Shown here one piece after another: positions 1 to 6,380 of a stretch of 8,525 bases of DNA. A program made the position numbers and the translations under genes. This DNA is from an uncultured Sphingosinicella sp. (lineage in GTDB: Bacteria; Pseudomonadota; Alphaproteobacteria; Sphingomonadales; Sphingomonadaceae), in NCBI GenBank assembly GCA_946886275.1, contig CAMPIH010000099.1, positions 1 through 8,525 of the forward strand. Direction: 5' to 3'. Positions within the stretch are counted from its first letter, which is position 1. Every line of letters begins with the position of its first letter. The notes beneath the pieces are model-generated. The model did not search any database, was not told where the DNA came from, and saw only the letters and a program-made list of their open reading frames with translations.

Positions 1-66
1 CCGATGCTGTTCAGCCGCGCCGCCGTCGATTCGCGCGCGACGAGCCGGACGATCCTCGCTCCCTGA
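1..66 (+). CDS. Possible C-terminal end of a + strand gene (partial)
   Basis: Reading from base 1, frame 1 is open for 21 codons (beginning P-M-L-F-S-R-A-A-V-D) and stops at TGA 64-66. Eighteen of the first 20 codons end in G or C, as in the real genes of this window. No ATG, GTG or TTG lies on the - strand within 1-72, so a leftward gene would have to start outside the window. The simplest reading is the tail of a rightward gene that meets the serine hydrolase stop 6 bases away. The piece is too short to assign a family. An untranslated stretch downstream of the hydrolase is equally possible. Confidence 0.35.
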   Translation, partial: PMLFSRAAVDSRATSRTILAP

Positions 67-72
67 TCGGGC

Positions 73-1296
73 TTATGATCCGCGCCGACTCAGGCGGGCG
101 AGGGCTTCGCACAGCCGGTCGGTGGCAAGCGCGATCCGGGATTCGGCGGAATCGCGGTTCGCCGCGTCGTTGCTCACCGCCCGTGTTTCGGTGTTGAAGG
201 CGAGCAGGCTTCCCGCCCGGAGCTCCGGGCAGAGGCTGAGATAGGTCCGAAAGCCGTTCTGGTCGCCATTATGGCCGATGAACCGGATCGGGCCTGCGTT
301 ATCGACGAAGAAGCTCAGTCCGCTCTGGGTCGTCGGCGCCATCCGGCCCTGGGTGAAATCCTCGCCCGCGGCGATCTGCGGCCGCCACATCTCCTCCAGC
401 GAGGATCGGCTGAGCACGAGGTCATGGTCGGCCCGGCGCTCGGGATCGCCGATCAGGAAAGCGAGATATTTCGCCATGTCGGGCAAGGGCGCGTTGAGGC
501 CACCGTTCGACACCGTCACTCCGGTATCGACGTCGAACGGCGCCTCCACCCGGCCACCGTCCCGGACGTAATAGCTGTGCGATCGATGGCGGAGGAGGTG
601 AGGCGGCGTGCGGTCGAAATAACTGTCGTTCATCCCGAGCGGGCGAAGGATGTTCTTGTCGACATAGACTTCATAATCCTCGCCGCTGAGGCGCTCGATC
701 ACCTGCCCGAGATAGACGATCCCGGGATTGGAATAGCTGAACCGCGAACCGGGCTCGAACAGGACCTGCGTGTAGGGCAGCATCGCTTCCAATTGGGCCC
801 AGCTCGGCGGCTCGAACGGCTGCCACGCCTCGTCCCGCCAGGGCCAGGTTCCGGACCGAAAGCCTGCGCTGTGGCTCATTAGCTGCCGCAACGTGATCTC
901 GCCGGTATTGCCGAACGGATTATGGACGGCGGCCAGCTCGGGCACGTGGCGAAGGATCGGATCGTCCAGGCTCAGCAAGCCGCGGTCGCGAAGCTGCATG
1001 ATCGCGATCCCCGTCATCGTCTTGGTGATCGAGGCCCAGTGGAAGATCGTCTGCGAATCGACGGGGACCTCGGCGTCGGCATCCTGCTGCCCCAGATGAT
1101 CGGCCGCGGCGACCCGCCCGTCATGGAGGAAATAGAAGCTGCTCCCGGCGATCCCCGATCGCTCCACCTCGGCCCGGTGGATCTGGCGGAATTCGCTTAA
1201 GGCGGTTTCGAAGGCCCGTTCGTCGGCGGCGGCCCCGGCCGGGCTCGCGGCGAGCGAGGCGGCGAACATGAACGGAGCGGCGAAGCGACGGGCCAT
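73..1296 (-). CDS. Secreted SxxK serine hydrolase (beta-lactamase / family VIII esterase-like)
   Basis: This 407-residue member of the beta-lactamase-related serine hydrolase family (penicillin-binding protein/esterase fold) probably acts in the periplasm. A Sec signal peptide covers about residues 1-24 (basic M-A-R-R start, hydrophobic core, Ala-rich end). The nucleophile motif is S89-I-T-K92, the second motif is Y188-S-N190, and the third is H342-N-G344 in place of the KTG of true beta-lactamases. HNG-type third motifs are usual in esterases and D-aminopeptidase-like members, so antibiotic hydrolysis is not implied. The ATG at 1296 is chosen because GGGGGAG at 1306-1312 lies 9 bases upstream and the protein then begins with its signal peptide. 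An in-frame extension to 1350 would put 18 charged residues before the signal. It follows the 140-residue protein gene by 107 bases. The substrate is unknown. Confidence 0.88.
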   Translation of the reverse strand: MARRFAAPFMFAASLAASPAGAAADERAFETALSEFRQIHRAEVERSGIAGSSFYFLHDGRVAAADHLGQQDADAEVPVDSQTIFHWASITKTMTGIAIMQLRDRGLLSLDDPILRHVPELAAVHNPFGNTGEITLRQLMSHSAGFRSGTWPWRDEAWQPFEPPSWAQLEAMLPYTQVLFEPGSRFSYSNPGIVYLGQVIERLSGEDYEVYVDKNILRPLGMNDSYFDRTPPHLLRHRSHSYYVRDGGRVEAPFDVDTGVTVSNGGLNAPLPDMAKYLAFLIGDPERRADHDLVLSRSSLEEMWRPQIAAGEDFTQGRMAPTTQSGLSFFVDNAGPIRFIGHNGDQNGFRTYLSLCPELRAGSLLAFNTETRAVSNDAANRDSAESRIALATDRLCEALARLSRRGS

Positions 1297-1305
1297 GTAC
1301 TTTGT

Positions 1306-1312
1306 CTCCCCC
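1306..1312 (-). promoter_or_regulatory. Shine-Dalgarno site of the serine hydrolase
   Basis: GGGGGAG on the - strand sits 9 bases before the ATG at 1296. It decides the start in favour of 1296 over the in-frame codon at 1350. Its upstream end touches the arm of the inverted repeat at 1312-1346. Confidence 0.7.
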
Positions 1313-1346
1313 TCGTCCGCCGGCAAAGGCCTTCCGCGCGGACGAG
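1312..1346 (-). repeat. 9-bp inverted repeat (hairpin) just upstream of the serine hydrolase ribosome site
   Basis: CTCGTCCGC at 1312-1320 is a perfect reverse complement of GCGGACGAG at 1338-1346. The 17-base interior adds a CGG/CCG pairing (1321-1323 with 1334-1336) after a one-base bulge, and contains the palindrome AAGGCCTT. Transcribed leftward it would form a strong stem ending right at the GGGGGAG ribosome site of the serine hydrolase. No U-run follows, so a classical intrinsic terminator is not supported. A leader structure affecting translation, attenuation or mRNA stability is possible but unproven. Confidence 0.45.
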
Positions 1347-1403
1347 CCACGCATAAGCGATCGCCGCCGCCCGCACCATCCGCGCGGGCGTCGTTTCAGG
1401 AGA

Positions 1404-1826
1404 TCAGAGAGGCGGCAGCGGCTTTCGCTGGAGCCGTGAGCGCAATTCCCTGAGCGTCACCTGCTCGACGGCGAGTTCCCGATCCTCGGAGGCGATGATC
1501 CCGGAGATGTGGCCGAGCACCTGGTTGATCAGGTCGATCGACTGGAGCTGGGTGGCGTGGCGCTGGACGAGCAAAGGGTTGCCGGCCAGCACCCCGCCCA
1601 ATTGCTCGAGATGGCGGCGAATGCATTCCAGCTCTTCGGAGAGATGGTGATCGAGCGGATCGGTGGAAGGCGGCGAGCGCTTCGGCGCCGGCTTGAACAG
1701 GTTGCGTGTCGGCGACGGCGCGGTTTCGGCGCGGATCGCGGCCTGGATCTCGTCGATCCGCCGCTGGTGATCGGACGGCGAATAGGTCACCCCGGTCCTA
1801 GGCTCCTGAATATGCTGCACTTGCAT
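1404..1826 (-). CDS. Uncharacterised 140-residue protein, disordered N-terminus and helical C-terminus
   Basis: I do not recognise this family. There is no signal peptide or membrane segment, so it is probably cytoplasmic. Residues 1-57 are polar and Pro/Ser/Thr-rich and look disordered. Residues about 58-135 are rich in Leu, Glu, Arg and Gln and look like two or three amphipathic helices (for example L61-L76, L85-I111 and E114-L132), suggesting a small bundle or coiled-coil partner-binding domain. The single Cys is C68. The ATG at 1826 is preceded immediately by CCGGGG, too close for a normal ribosome site. GTG at codon 3 would have a 6-base spacing and is a possible alternative start. It lies 66 bases after the reductase stop, so it may be the last gene of the operon or have its own promoter. 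Confidence 0.65.
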   Translation of the reverse strand: MQVQHIQEPRTGVTYSPSDHQRRIDEIQAAIRAETAPSPTRNLFKPAPKRSPPSTDPLDHHLSEELECIRRHLEQLGGVLAGNPLLVQRHATQLQSIDLINQVLGHISGIIASEDRELAVEQVTLRELRSRLQRKPLPPL

Positions 1827-1892
1827 CCCCCGGGCAAGGATTAGCGCGCAAAGGGTAAACGGCTCGCTAACGACGCGACGAAGCCCTGGCGG

Positions 1893-2840
1893 TCAGCCCA
1901 GCCTGCTCCGGATGTGCTCGGCCGAAGCGAGATCCTGGACGATGCTTCCGAGCGATTTGTAGAGCGTCACGTCGCCCGGACCCGTTCGCCCGGCCAGCGA
2001 CCCCGCGAACACCTCGCCGATCTCGCCGAGCAGATGATCGTCGCCGATGAGGCCGGCCTCGCGGGCGCGGATGAATTCGCCTCCCTGCGACAGCACGCCT
2101 TCCTTGTGATCGGCGAAGAAGCGGGCGCGGGCGACGAGATCTTCGGCAATCTCCGCTCGGCCGGCGCGGCTCGATCCGACCGCGTTGACATGGACTCCGT
2201 CGGCGACCGCGAAGCTGTCCAGGATGGGCTCCGCCGCGGCGGTCACGGTGCAGATGATGTCGGCGTCGGCGACGGCGGCTTCGACTTCGGGCTCCGCCGA
2301 GGCGGCGAGACCGAGCCCCTCGACCCGGGCGGCGAAATTCTGCGCCTTCTCGAAGGAGCGGCCCCAGATCCGCACCTCCTCGATCGGCCGAACCCGCCTC
2401 AGCGCCTCGACATGACGCCATGCCTGCTCGCCATAACCCAATATGGCGAGCCGCCGGGATTCGGGACGGGCGAGAGCGTCGGTCGCGGCCGCGGAGGCCG
2501 AAGCAGTTCGGATCGCGGTGATCTCGCCCGCCTCGAGGATGGCCGACGGGGCCCCGCTGTCCGGGTCGAACAGGGCGACGATCCCCTGATGGGAGCCTTT
2601 TCCCTTCGCGAAATTGTCGGGATAGACGCTGACCAGCTTCGCCCCGAACGTGCCGCCGTCCAGGATCGCGCCCGGCATGACGCCGAAGGCCCGGCCGGCC
2701 GGAAGGTCGACGATCTGGCGAAGCGTCTGGCGGGTGCGGCCCGTGGAGAGCGCGATCATCGCCTCGCGCATCAACGGGATGCACTCCTCGTAGGGGAGGA
2801 AGCGGGCCACCTCCTCCGCCGTGACGAAGCGCAGGTTCAC
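1893..2840 (-). CDS. Ornithine cyclodeaminase / mu-crystallin family NAD(P)-dependent enzyme, probable ketimine (imine) reductase
   Basis: This 315-residue cytoplasmic protein is full length for the family. From the GTG start, K68 (G-A-K-L) and R111 (I-R-T-A) match the substrate-binding Lys and Arg of ornithine cyclodeaminase. G135-Y-G-E-Q-A140 is the dinucleotide-binding glycine motif of a Rossmann domain, and the C-terminus has the family motif D-V-T-L-Y-K-S-L-G. The position of the catalytic Asp of true ornithine cyclodeaminases falls in N-A-V-G-S-S224-R and is Ser, as in ketimine reductase/mu-crystallin-like members. Reduction of a cyclic or linear 2-imino acid is therefore more likely than ornithine deamination, though the substrate is not readable from sequence. 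The GTG at 2838-2840 overlaps the transporter TGA as GTGA. AGAAGG at 2845-2850 precedes it by 4 bases, which implies translational coupling. Confidence 0.87.
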   Translation of the reverse strand: MNLRFVTAEEVARFLPYEECIPLMREAMIALSTGRTRQTLRQIVDLPAGRAFGVMPGAILDGGTFGAKLVSVYPDNFAKGKGSHQGIVALFDPDSGAPSAILEAGEITAIRTASASAAATDALARPESRRLAILGYGEQAWRHVEALRRVRPIEEVRIWGRSFEKAQNFAARVEGLGLAASAEPEVEAAVADADIICTVTAAAEPILDSFAVADGVHVNAVGSSRAGRAEIAEDLVARARFFADHKEGVLSQGGEFIRAREAGLIGDDHLLGEIGEVFAGSLAGRTGPGDVTLYKSLGSIVQDLASAEHIRSRLG

Positions 2841-3730
2841 GCCGCCTTCTGCCTTTCCTGACGGATCAGGGATGCGCGAAACAGCCGGATCAGGATCGTC
2901 CCGTTCATCAGCATGAGGACGCCGTAGATATTCTGGGTCACCGCCAGCGGCAGGCTTTCGAGCACATTCAGGGTCAGGAAGATGGCGAGAGTGACGTTCT
3001 GGACGCCGATCTCGATGGCGAGCGTCATCGAATCGCGGCGCTCGACTCCGATCGCCCGGCCGATGGCGAGGCCGGCGGCCATTCCGGCCAGGTTGAGCAG
3101 CCACATGGCCGGCCCCGCGGCGGCGAGGTTGCGGAGCACCATCTCCAGGCTGACCGCGACCGACAATCCGATCACGGCGACGAGCACGACGAAGGCGGTC
3201 GGCCGAAGCCAGACCGTCATCCGCTCCGCCAGCGCCTGGCGGAAGTGACGAAGGATCATTCCGGCGGTCACCGGAAGCACGGTCAGAATCAGCAGCTGCA
3301 TCATCACCGTCGGGATCGAAAGGCTCGGCACCTCTCCCTGTCCGGCGAGGAAGAAGGTCAGCGCCCAGCTGAGCAGGATCGGGATCGAGAAGACGGTGAC
3401 GAGGCTGGTCAGGGCGGTGAGCACGATCGCCAGCGCGACATTGCCGCGGCCGACGAAGGTGAGCGCGTTGGAGGTCGTCCCGGCCGGGCAGATCGCGACG
3501 ATGAACAGGCCCAGCGCGATGGCCGGAGGAAGGCCGAGGAGGGCGCCGATCGCGAGCGCGATGAGCGGCAAGGCGACGAGCTGGCCGGCGAGGCCGGCGG
3601 CGACGAGCCGGCCGTTCTTCAGCACCAAAGCGAAATCGCGGAGCCTGAGCGTCAGGCCCATGCTGAACATGATGAGCATCAGCCCGATCGGAACGAGCAT
3701 CTGGAAGAGCTGGATCGCCTGGTCGCTCAT
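2837..3730 (-). CDS. BASS-family (bile acid:Na+ symporter-like) transporter
   Basis: This 297-residue inner-membrane protein has about nine or ten hydrophobic segments, the usual size for the bile acid:sodium symporter (BASS/SBF) family. Members import organic anions such as bile acids, pyruvate and other 2-oxo acids, or pantoate, with Na+. The conserved core motifs are visible: C81-P-A-G-T-T-S-N88 followed by L-T-F-V-G-R-G-N, and E240-I-G-V-Q-N245. These two discontinuous-helix regions form the substrate and sodium sites in solved relatives. The ATG at 3730 overlaps the dipeptidase stop as ATGA, with GAGG at 3741-3744 ten bases upstream. A TTG at 3739 would add three residues but would lie almost against that GAGG, so it is rejected. 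By context it imports the product of the upstream envelope hydrolases. The substrate is inferred only as an organic anion. Confidence 0.88.
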   Translation of the reverse strand: MSDQAIQLFQMLVPIGLMLIMFSMGLTLRLRDFALVLKNGRLVAAGLAGQLVALPLIALAIGALLGLPPAIALGLFIVAICPAGTTSNALTFVGRGNVALAIVLTALTSLVTVFSIPILLSWALTFFLAGQGEVPSLSIPTVMMQLLILTVLPVTAGMILRHFRQALAERMTVWLRPTAFVVLVAVIGLSVAVSLEMVLRNLAAAGPAMWLLNLAGMAAGLAIGRAIGVERRDSMTLAIEIGVQNVTLAIFLTLNVLESLPLAVTQNIYGVLMLMNGTILIRLFRASLIRQERQKAA

Positions 3731-4875
3731 CTGCCCCAAACCTCGCGCGCAAAATGAAGGAAGTTGAGGCCCAGGATCTTGTCGATCCGAGCGCTCGAAT
3801 AGCCCTTTCGCTCGAGCAGCGAAGCGAGGCGACGGAATTGGTCCGGCCCGCTCAGATCCTCGACGAACGGCAAGGTGTCGGGATTTTCGCCGGAGGCGCC
3901 GATCCCCGCCGCTCTCCGCTCGGCGATCTCCTCGCGGATCCGGGCGCGATAGGCGGCCATGTCGTCGACCGCGGTGGTTCCGCCGTCGGTGCCGATCCCG
4001 ACATGGTCCTCGCCGCAGACGTTCACCGCATGATCGATATGGGCGACGACGTCCTCGGCGGTGGCGACGCTGTCCGGGCTGAGGAAGGGCATGAAATAGA
4101 TTCCGACGAAGCCGCCGCGCTCGGCCACCAGCCGAAGCTCGGCGTCGGTCTTGTTGCGCGGCAGATCGGTGAGCGCTCGGCAGCCGCTATGGTTGATCGA
4201 GATGGGCTGGCGCGACGCGCTCGCCGCCTCGAGGCAGGTGCGCTCGCCGCTGTGCGACAGATCGACCATGATGCGGTTCTGGTTGAGCCGCTCGATCACC
4301 TCGCGTCCGAACGGGGTGAGGCCGCGATTCCCGGACGCCATCGCGCCGTCGCCGATCGCGTTGGCAGGGTTGTAGGTGAGCTGGATCACCCGGACGCCGA
4401 GATCGGCGAAGATGTCGGCGCGGCTGGAATCGTCGCCCATCATCGCCGCATTCTGGAAGCCGAAGATGATTCCGATCTTCTCCTCCTCCTTGGCCCGGAC
4501 GATGTCGGCGGCGGTCAGCACCTTGGTCAGGCGGTCGGGATGAGCGCGGAGCCGGGCCTCCCAGACCCCGATCTCCTTCACTGTGTGCTCGAACGGCTCC
4601 ATCTCGCCGGCGACGTAGCCGAGGGTCACGTTGACCGCGGTCAGGCCGGAGGCGCGTGCGTCCTCGAGCACGCGCGGCTCGAGCCTTCGCCGCTCCGTTC
4701 CCTGGATCGCGCCCTGCCGGCGCGGCGCGTTGGGATTGCTGAAGCCGCCGAGCGCGTTGACGACGATCCGCCGATCCTCCGCGGGTTGAGCGCCCGCAGC
4801 GGCAGGCGCGGCGAGGGCGCCGGCTCCGGCCATGGCAAGGAAGGTCCGGCGGTCGGGGCGAAATGGCTCAGTCAT
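3727..4875 (-). CDS. Tat-exported M19 (renal/membrane dipeptidase) family protein with degenerate metal site
   Basis: This 382-residue protein starts with a twin-arginine signal (R9-R10-T-F-L followed by an Ala/Gly-rich stretch to about residue 30), so it should be exported folded. The M19 TIM-barrel signatures are clear: L-G-V-R-V-I-Q-L-T-Y-N at 159-169, G-L-T-P-F-G at 185-190, D205-L-S-H208, N-H229-S, R240, and H-V-G-I-G-T-D297. H208, H229, R240 and D297 match His198, His219, Arg230 and Asp288 of human renal dipeptidase. The usual N-terminal H-x-D metal motif is replaced by N40-A-L, the bridging Glu by Q141-N142, and substrate His152 by Y168. It may be a one-metal enzyme, one with changed chemistry, or non-catalytic. 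The ATG at 4875 overlaps the amidohydrolase stop by 8 bases, with GAGGAG at 4886-4891 ten bases upstream. The GTG at 4884 would abut that site. Confidence 0.87.
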   Translation of the reverse strand: MTEPFRPDRRTFLAMAGAGALAAPAAAGAQPAEDRRIVVNALGGFSNPNAPRRQGAIQGTERRRLEPRVLEDARASGLTAVNVTLGYVAGEMEPFEHTVKEIGVWEARLRAHPDRLTKVLTAADIVRAKEEEKIGIIFGFQNAAMMGDDSSRADIFADLGVRVIQLTYNPANAIGDGAMASGNRGLTPFGREVIERLNQNRIMVDLSHSGERTCLEAASASRQPISINHSGCRALTDLPRNKTDAELRLVAERGGFVGIYFMPFLSPDSVATAEDVVAHIDHAVNVCGEDHVGIGTDGGTTAVDDMAAYRARIREEIAERRAAGIGASGENPDTLPFVEDLSGPDQFRRLASLLERKGYSSARIDKILGLNFLHFAREVWGR

Positions 4876-6250
4876 CCTTGGCACTCTCCTCGGCTCCGGT
4901 CGGTCGAAACCGCGATCGATCGAAGCGGCGGCCGCGCTTCACCGTGAAAAGCGCGGTTCGAAGGTTGGAGATGTCCGCGACCGGGTCGTCGGCGACGACC
5001 AGCAGATTGGCGAGCTTGCCGGGCTCGACCGTCCCCATCCGCTCCTGCTGCCGGATCGTCGCCGCGCCGATCGCAGTGGCCGACCTGATCGCTTCCGCCG
5101 GAGTCAGGCCGGCCCGCTCGACGAGCAGCTCGATCTCCTCGATCAGCGCCGGCCAGGGATCGTCGCGCGGAGTCGATCCGTCGGTCCCGGCGGCGATGGC
5201 GATTCCGGCCCGACGCGCCTGGTCGGTGAGCCGAGCGGCAAGGTCCAGCGTGCAATGATAAGGGCGCCCGCCGGGGGCCGCGGCCCGGCGGTCGGCTTCG
5301 GCATAGACCCGGAGGGTCGCGTCGAGGATGATTCCTCGCCTGCGCATCTCGCGGAACAGGTCCGCCATCACCGGATTGTCGCCGCCTTCGAAGGCCGGAT
5401 AATTGACCGGGAATCGCTCCTGGTAGCTTTGCGGCCGCGGGTCCGACAGCTGGTAGGCGAGATAGCAGGTGTGGGAAATGACGTCTGGGCCCGCGGCGGC
5501 GACGTCCGACGGCGGAGTCGGGAAGACCATGCCATGGACCCAGACCGGAAGGCCCTGGCGATGCGCCTCCTCGGTCAAGGCTCGGACCAGCGGCGGCGGC
5601 AGGTTGGCGTAGATCTTGAGACCGGTGGCGCCCGTGCCCCGGGCCCGGGCGATGGCGAGCGGAAGGTTGGTGCTTTCGTCGATCGACTGCGCCCACGGCG
5701 TCTCGCCCGGGGTCCAGCCGGCGCTGATCGCCTGGGTCCGCGGATCGGCGAAGAAACTGGGGCCGGCGACGAGGGCGGCATAATAGAGATCCGGACCGGC
5801 AATCTCGCCGGTGAGCGAGGCCCGTGCCAGCTCGGCGATCGAGCGCAAATCGTCAGCCATGATCCGAACCGCCGTGATCCCGCTATAGAGGTCGCGGCGC
5901 ATCTCCGATTCCGCCTCCGCCCGGTTCGGCGGAGTCGCCAGATGCTGGTGGCTGTCGATCAGACCGGGCAGCATGAACCGGCCGGACAGGTCGACGCTCT
6001 CGGTTCCGGCGATCTGCTCCGGGGTGAGGCTGTTGTCCGGCAACACCGCCTCGATCAGCGGACCCCTGGTGATCACGGCCATGCCTGGACGAGCGGGTCC
6101 GCCGCTGCCGTCGATCAGAGTGACACCGCGATAGACGACACGCTCGGTTTCCGCCGCCGGGGCGAAGGCAATGCCGCCGGTCTCCGGCATGGCAGTCGTG
6201 CAGGCGGCGAGCAGGCAGGCGATCAGCGACAGGAGGAAGGAGCGGAACAT
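4868..6250 (-). CDS. Lipoprotein amidohydrolase (imidazolonepropionase/prolidase-like metal-dependent hydrolase)
   Basis: This 460-residue member of the amidohydrolase superfamily (COG1228-like) is the first gene of the four-gene block. A lipoprotein signal covers residues 1-17, with lipobox L-A-A-C17. Thr at +2 does not match the Asp inner-membrane retention signal, so outer-membrane sorting is likely. A beta-sandwich strand region (about 38-90) leads to the metal motif D99-S-H101-Q-H103. The candidate carboxylated lysine is K212 (G-L-K-I-Y), further metal histidines are H239 and H260, and the catalytic Asp is D357 (A-G-T-D). All canonical ligands are present. Relatives hydrolyse cyclic amides or Xaa-Pro and other dipeptides, and the exact substrate is unknown. 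The start at 6250 is set by the lipoprotein signal. No good ribosome site precedes it (CCCCTCCGCG), and the in-frame extension to 6340 would bury the signal. Confidence 0.88.
   Translation of the reverse strand: MFRSFLLSLIACLLAACTTAMPETGGIAFAPAAETERVVYRGVTLIDGSGGPARPGMAVITRGPLIEAVLPDNSLTPEQIAGTESVDLSGRFMLPGLIDSHQHLATPPNRAEAESEMRRDLYSGITAVRIMADDLRSIAELARASLTGEIAGPDLYYAALVAGPSFFADPRTQAISAGWTPGETPWAQSIDESTNLPLAIARARGTGATGLKIYANLPPPLVRALTEEAHRQGLPVWVHGMVFPTPPSDVAAAGPDVISHTCYLAYQLSDPRPQSYQERFPVNYPAFEGGDNPVMADLFREMRRRGIILDATLRVYAEADRRAAAPGGRPYHCTLDLAARLTDQARRAGIAIAAGTDGSTPRDDPWPALIEEIELLVERAGLTPAEAIRSATAIGAATIRQQERMGTVEPGKLANLLVVADDPVADISNLRTALFTVKRGRRFDRSRFRPTGAEESAKDD
4886..4891 (-). promoter_or_regulatory. 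Shine-Dalgarno site of the M19 protein, inside the amidohydrolase gene
   Basis: GAGGAG on the - strand lies in the last codons of the amidohydrolase, 10 bases before ATG 4875 and one base before GTG 4884. The spacing favours the ATG. The position shows that translation of the second gene initiates within the first. Confidence 0.6.
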
Positions 6251-6380
6251 CGCGGAGGGGTAGCATCGCCGTCGGGCATGACAAACCGGCTTTTCCACAG
6301 GTTCGTGGCGAAGCCCGGGCACGTCTTCTCGGTCGATCACCAGGCTTTCACTTGGGCAGGACAGGCTCTAGCAGGCTCGC
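6251..6380. promoter_or_regulatory. Divergent intergenic region between the hydrolase operon and the Nudix gene
   Basis: This 130-base spacer is the only divergent one in the window and must contain the start signals for the leftward operon and probably for the rightward Nudix-extensin pair. I cannot assign convincing -35/-10 hexamers on either strand. On the - strand TTGTCA occurs upstream of the amidohydrolase, but no matching -10 lies at 16-18 bases. Visible elements are three copies of CAGGCT (6341, 6362, 6372) and one TTTTCCACA (6291-6299), which fits a relaxed DnaA-box pattern. Confidence 0.5.
6341..6378 (+). repeat. Three direct CAGGCT copies in helical phase upstream of the Nudix gene
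   Basis: CAGGCT begins at 6341, 6362 and 6372, and the last two copies extend to CAGGCTC. The 21- and 10-base steps place all three on the same face of the helix. The last copy ends 2 bases before the Nudix ATG. This could be an operator or a chance repeat in GC-rich sequence. Confidence 0.25.

Noticed and set aside
73..1296. The serine hydrolase as a beta-lactamase resistance gene.
   Set aside because: It has the SxxK and YSN motifs, but the third motif is HNG rather than KTG, which fits esterase or peptidase-like family members. Resistance cannot be claimed from sequence.
1893..3752. Apparent 619-residue protein in the reductase frame that extends through the transporter gene.
   Set aside because: The extra N-terminal half is Arg/Pro-rich nonsense antiphase to a clear BASS protein. 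The real start is the GTG at 2840, with a GTGA overlap and an upstream ribosome site.
3754..4947. 397-codon open frame on the + strand opposite the M19 gene.
   Set aside because: It has low-complexity composition and no recognisable motif. The opposite strand encodes a protein with a Tat signal and M19 signatures.
6291..6299. TTTTCCACA, a relaxed DnaA-box match, considered as part of a replication origin or a DnaA-regulated promoter.
   Set aside because: It is a single copy with no AT-rich region, no cluster of boxes and no replication genes nearby. One 9-base relaxed match is expected by chance.
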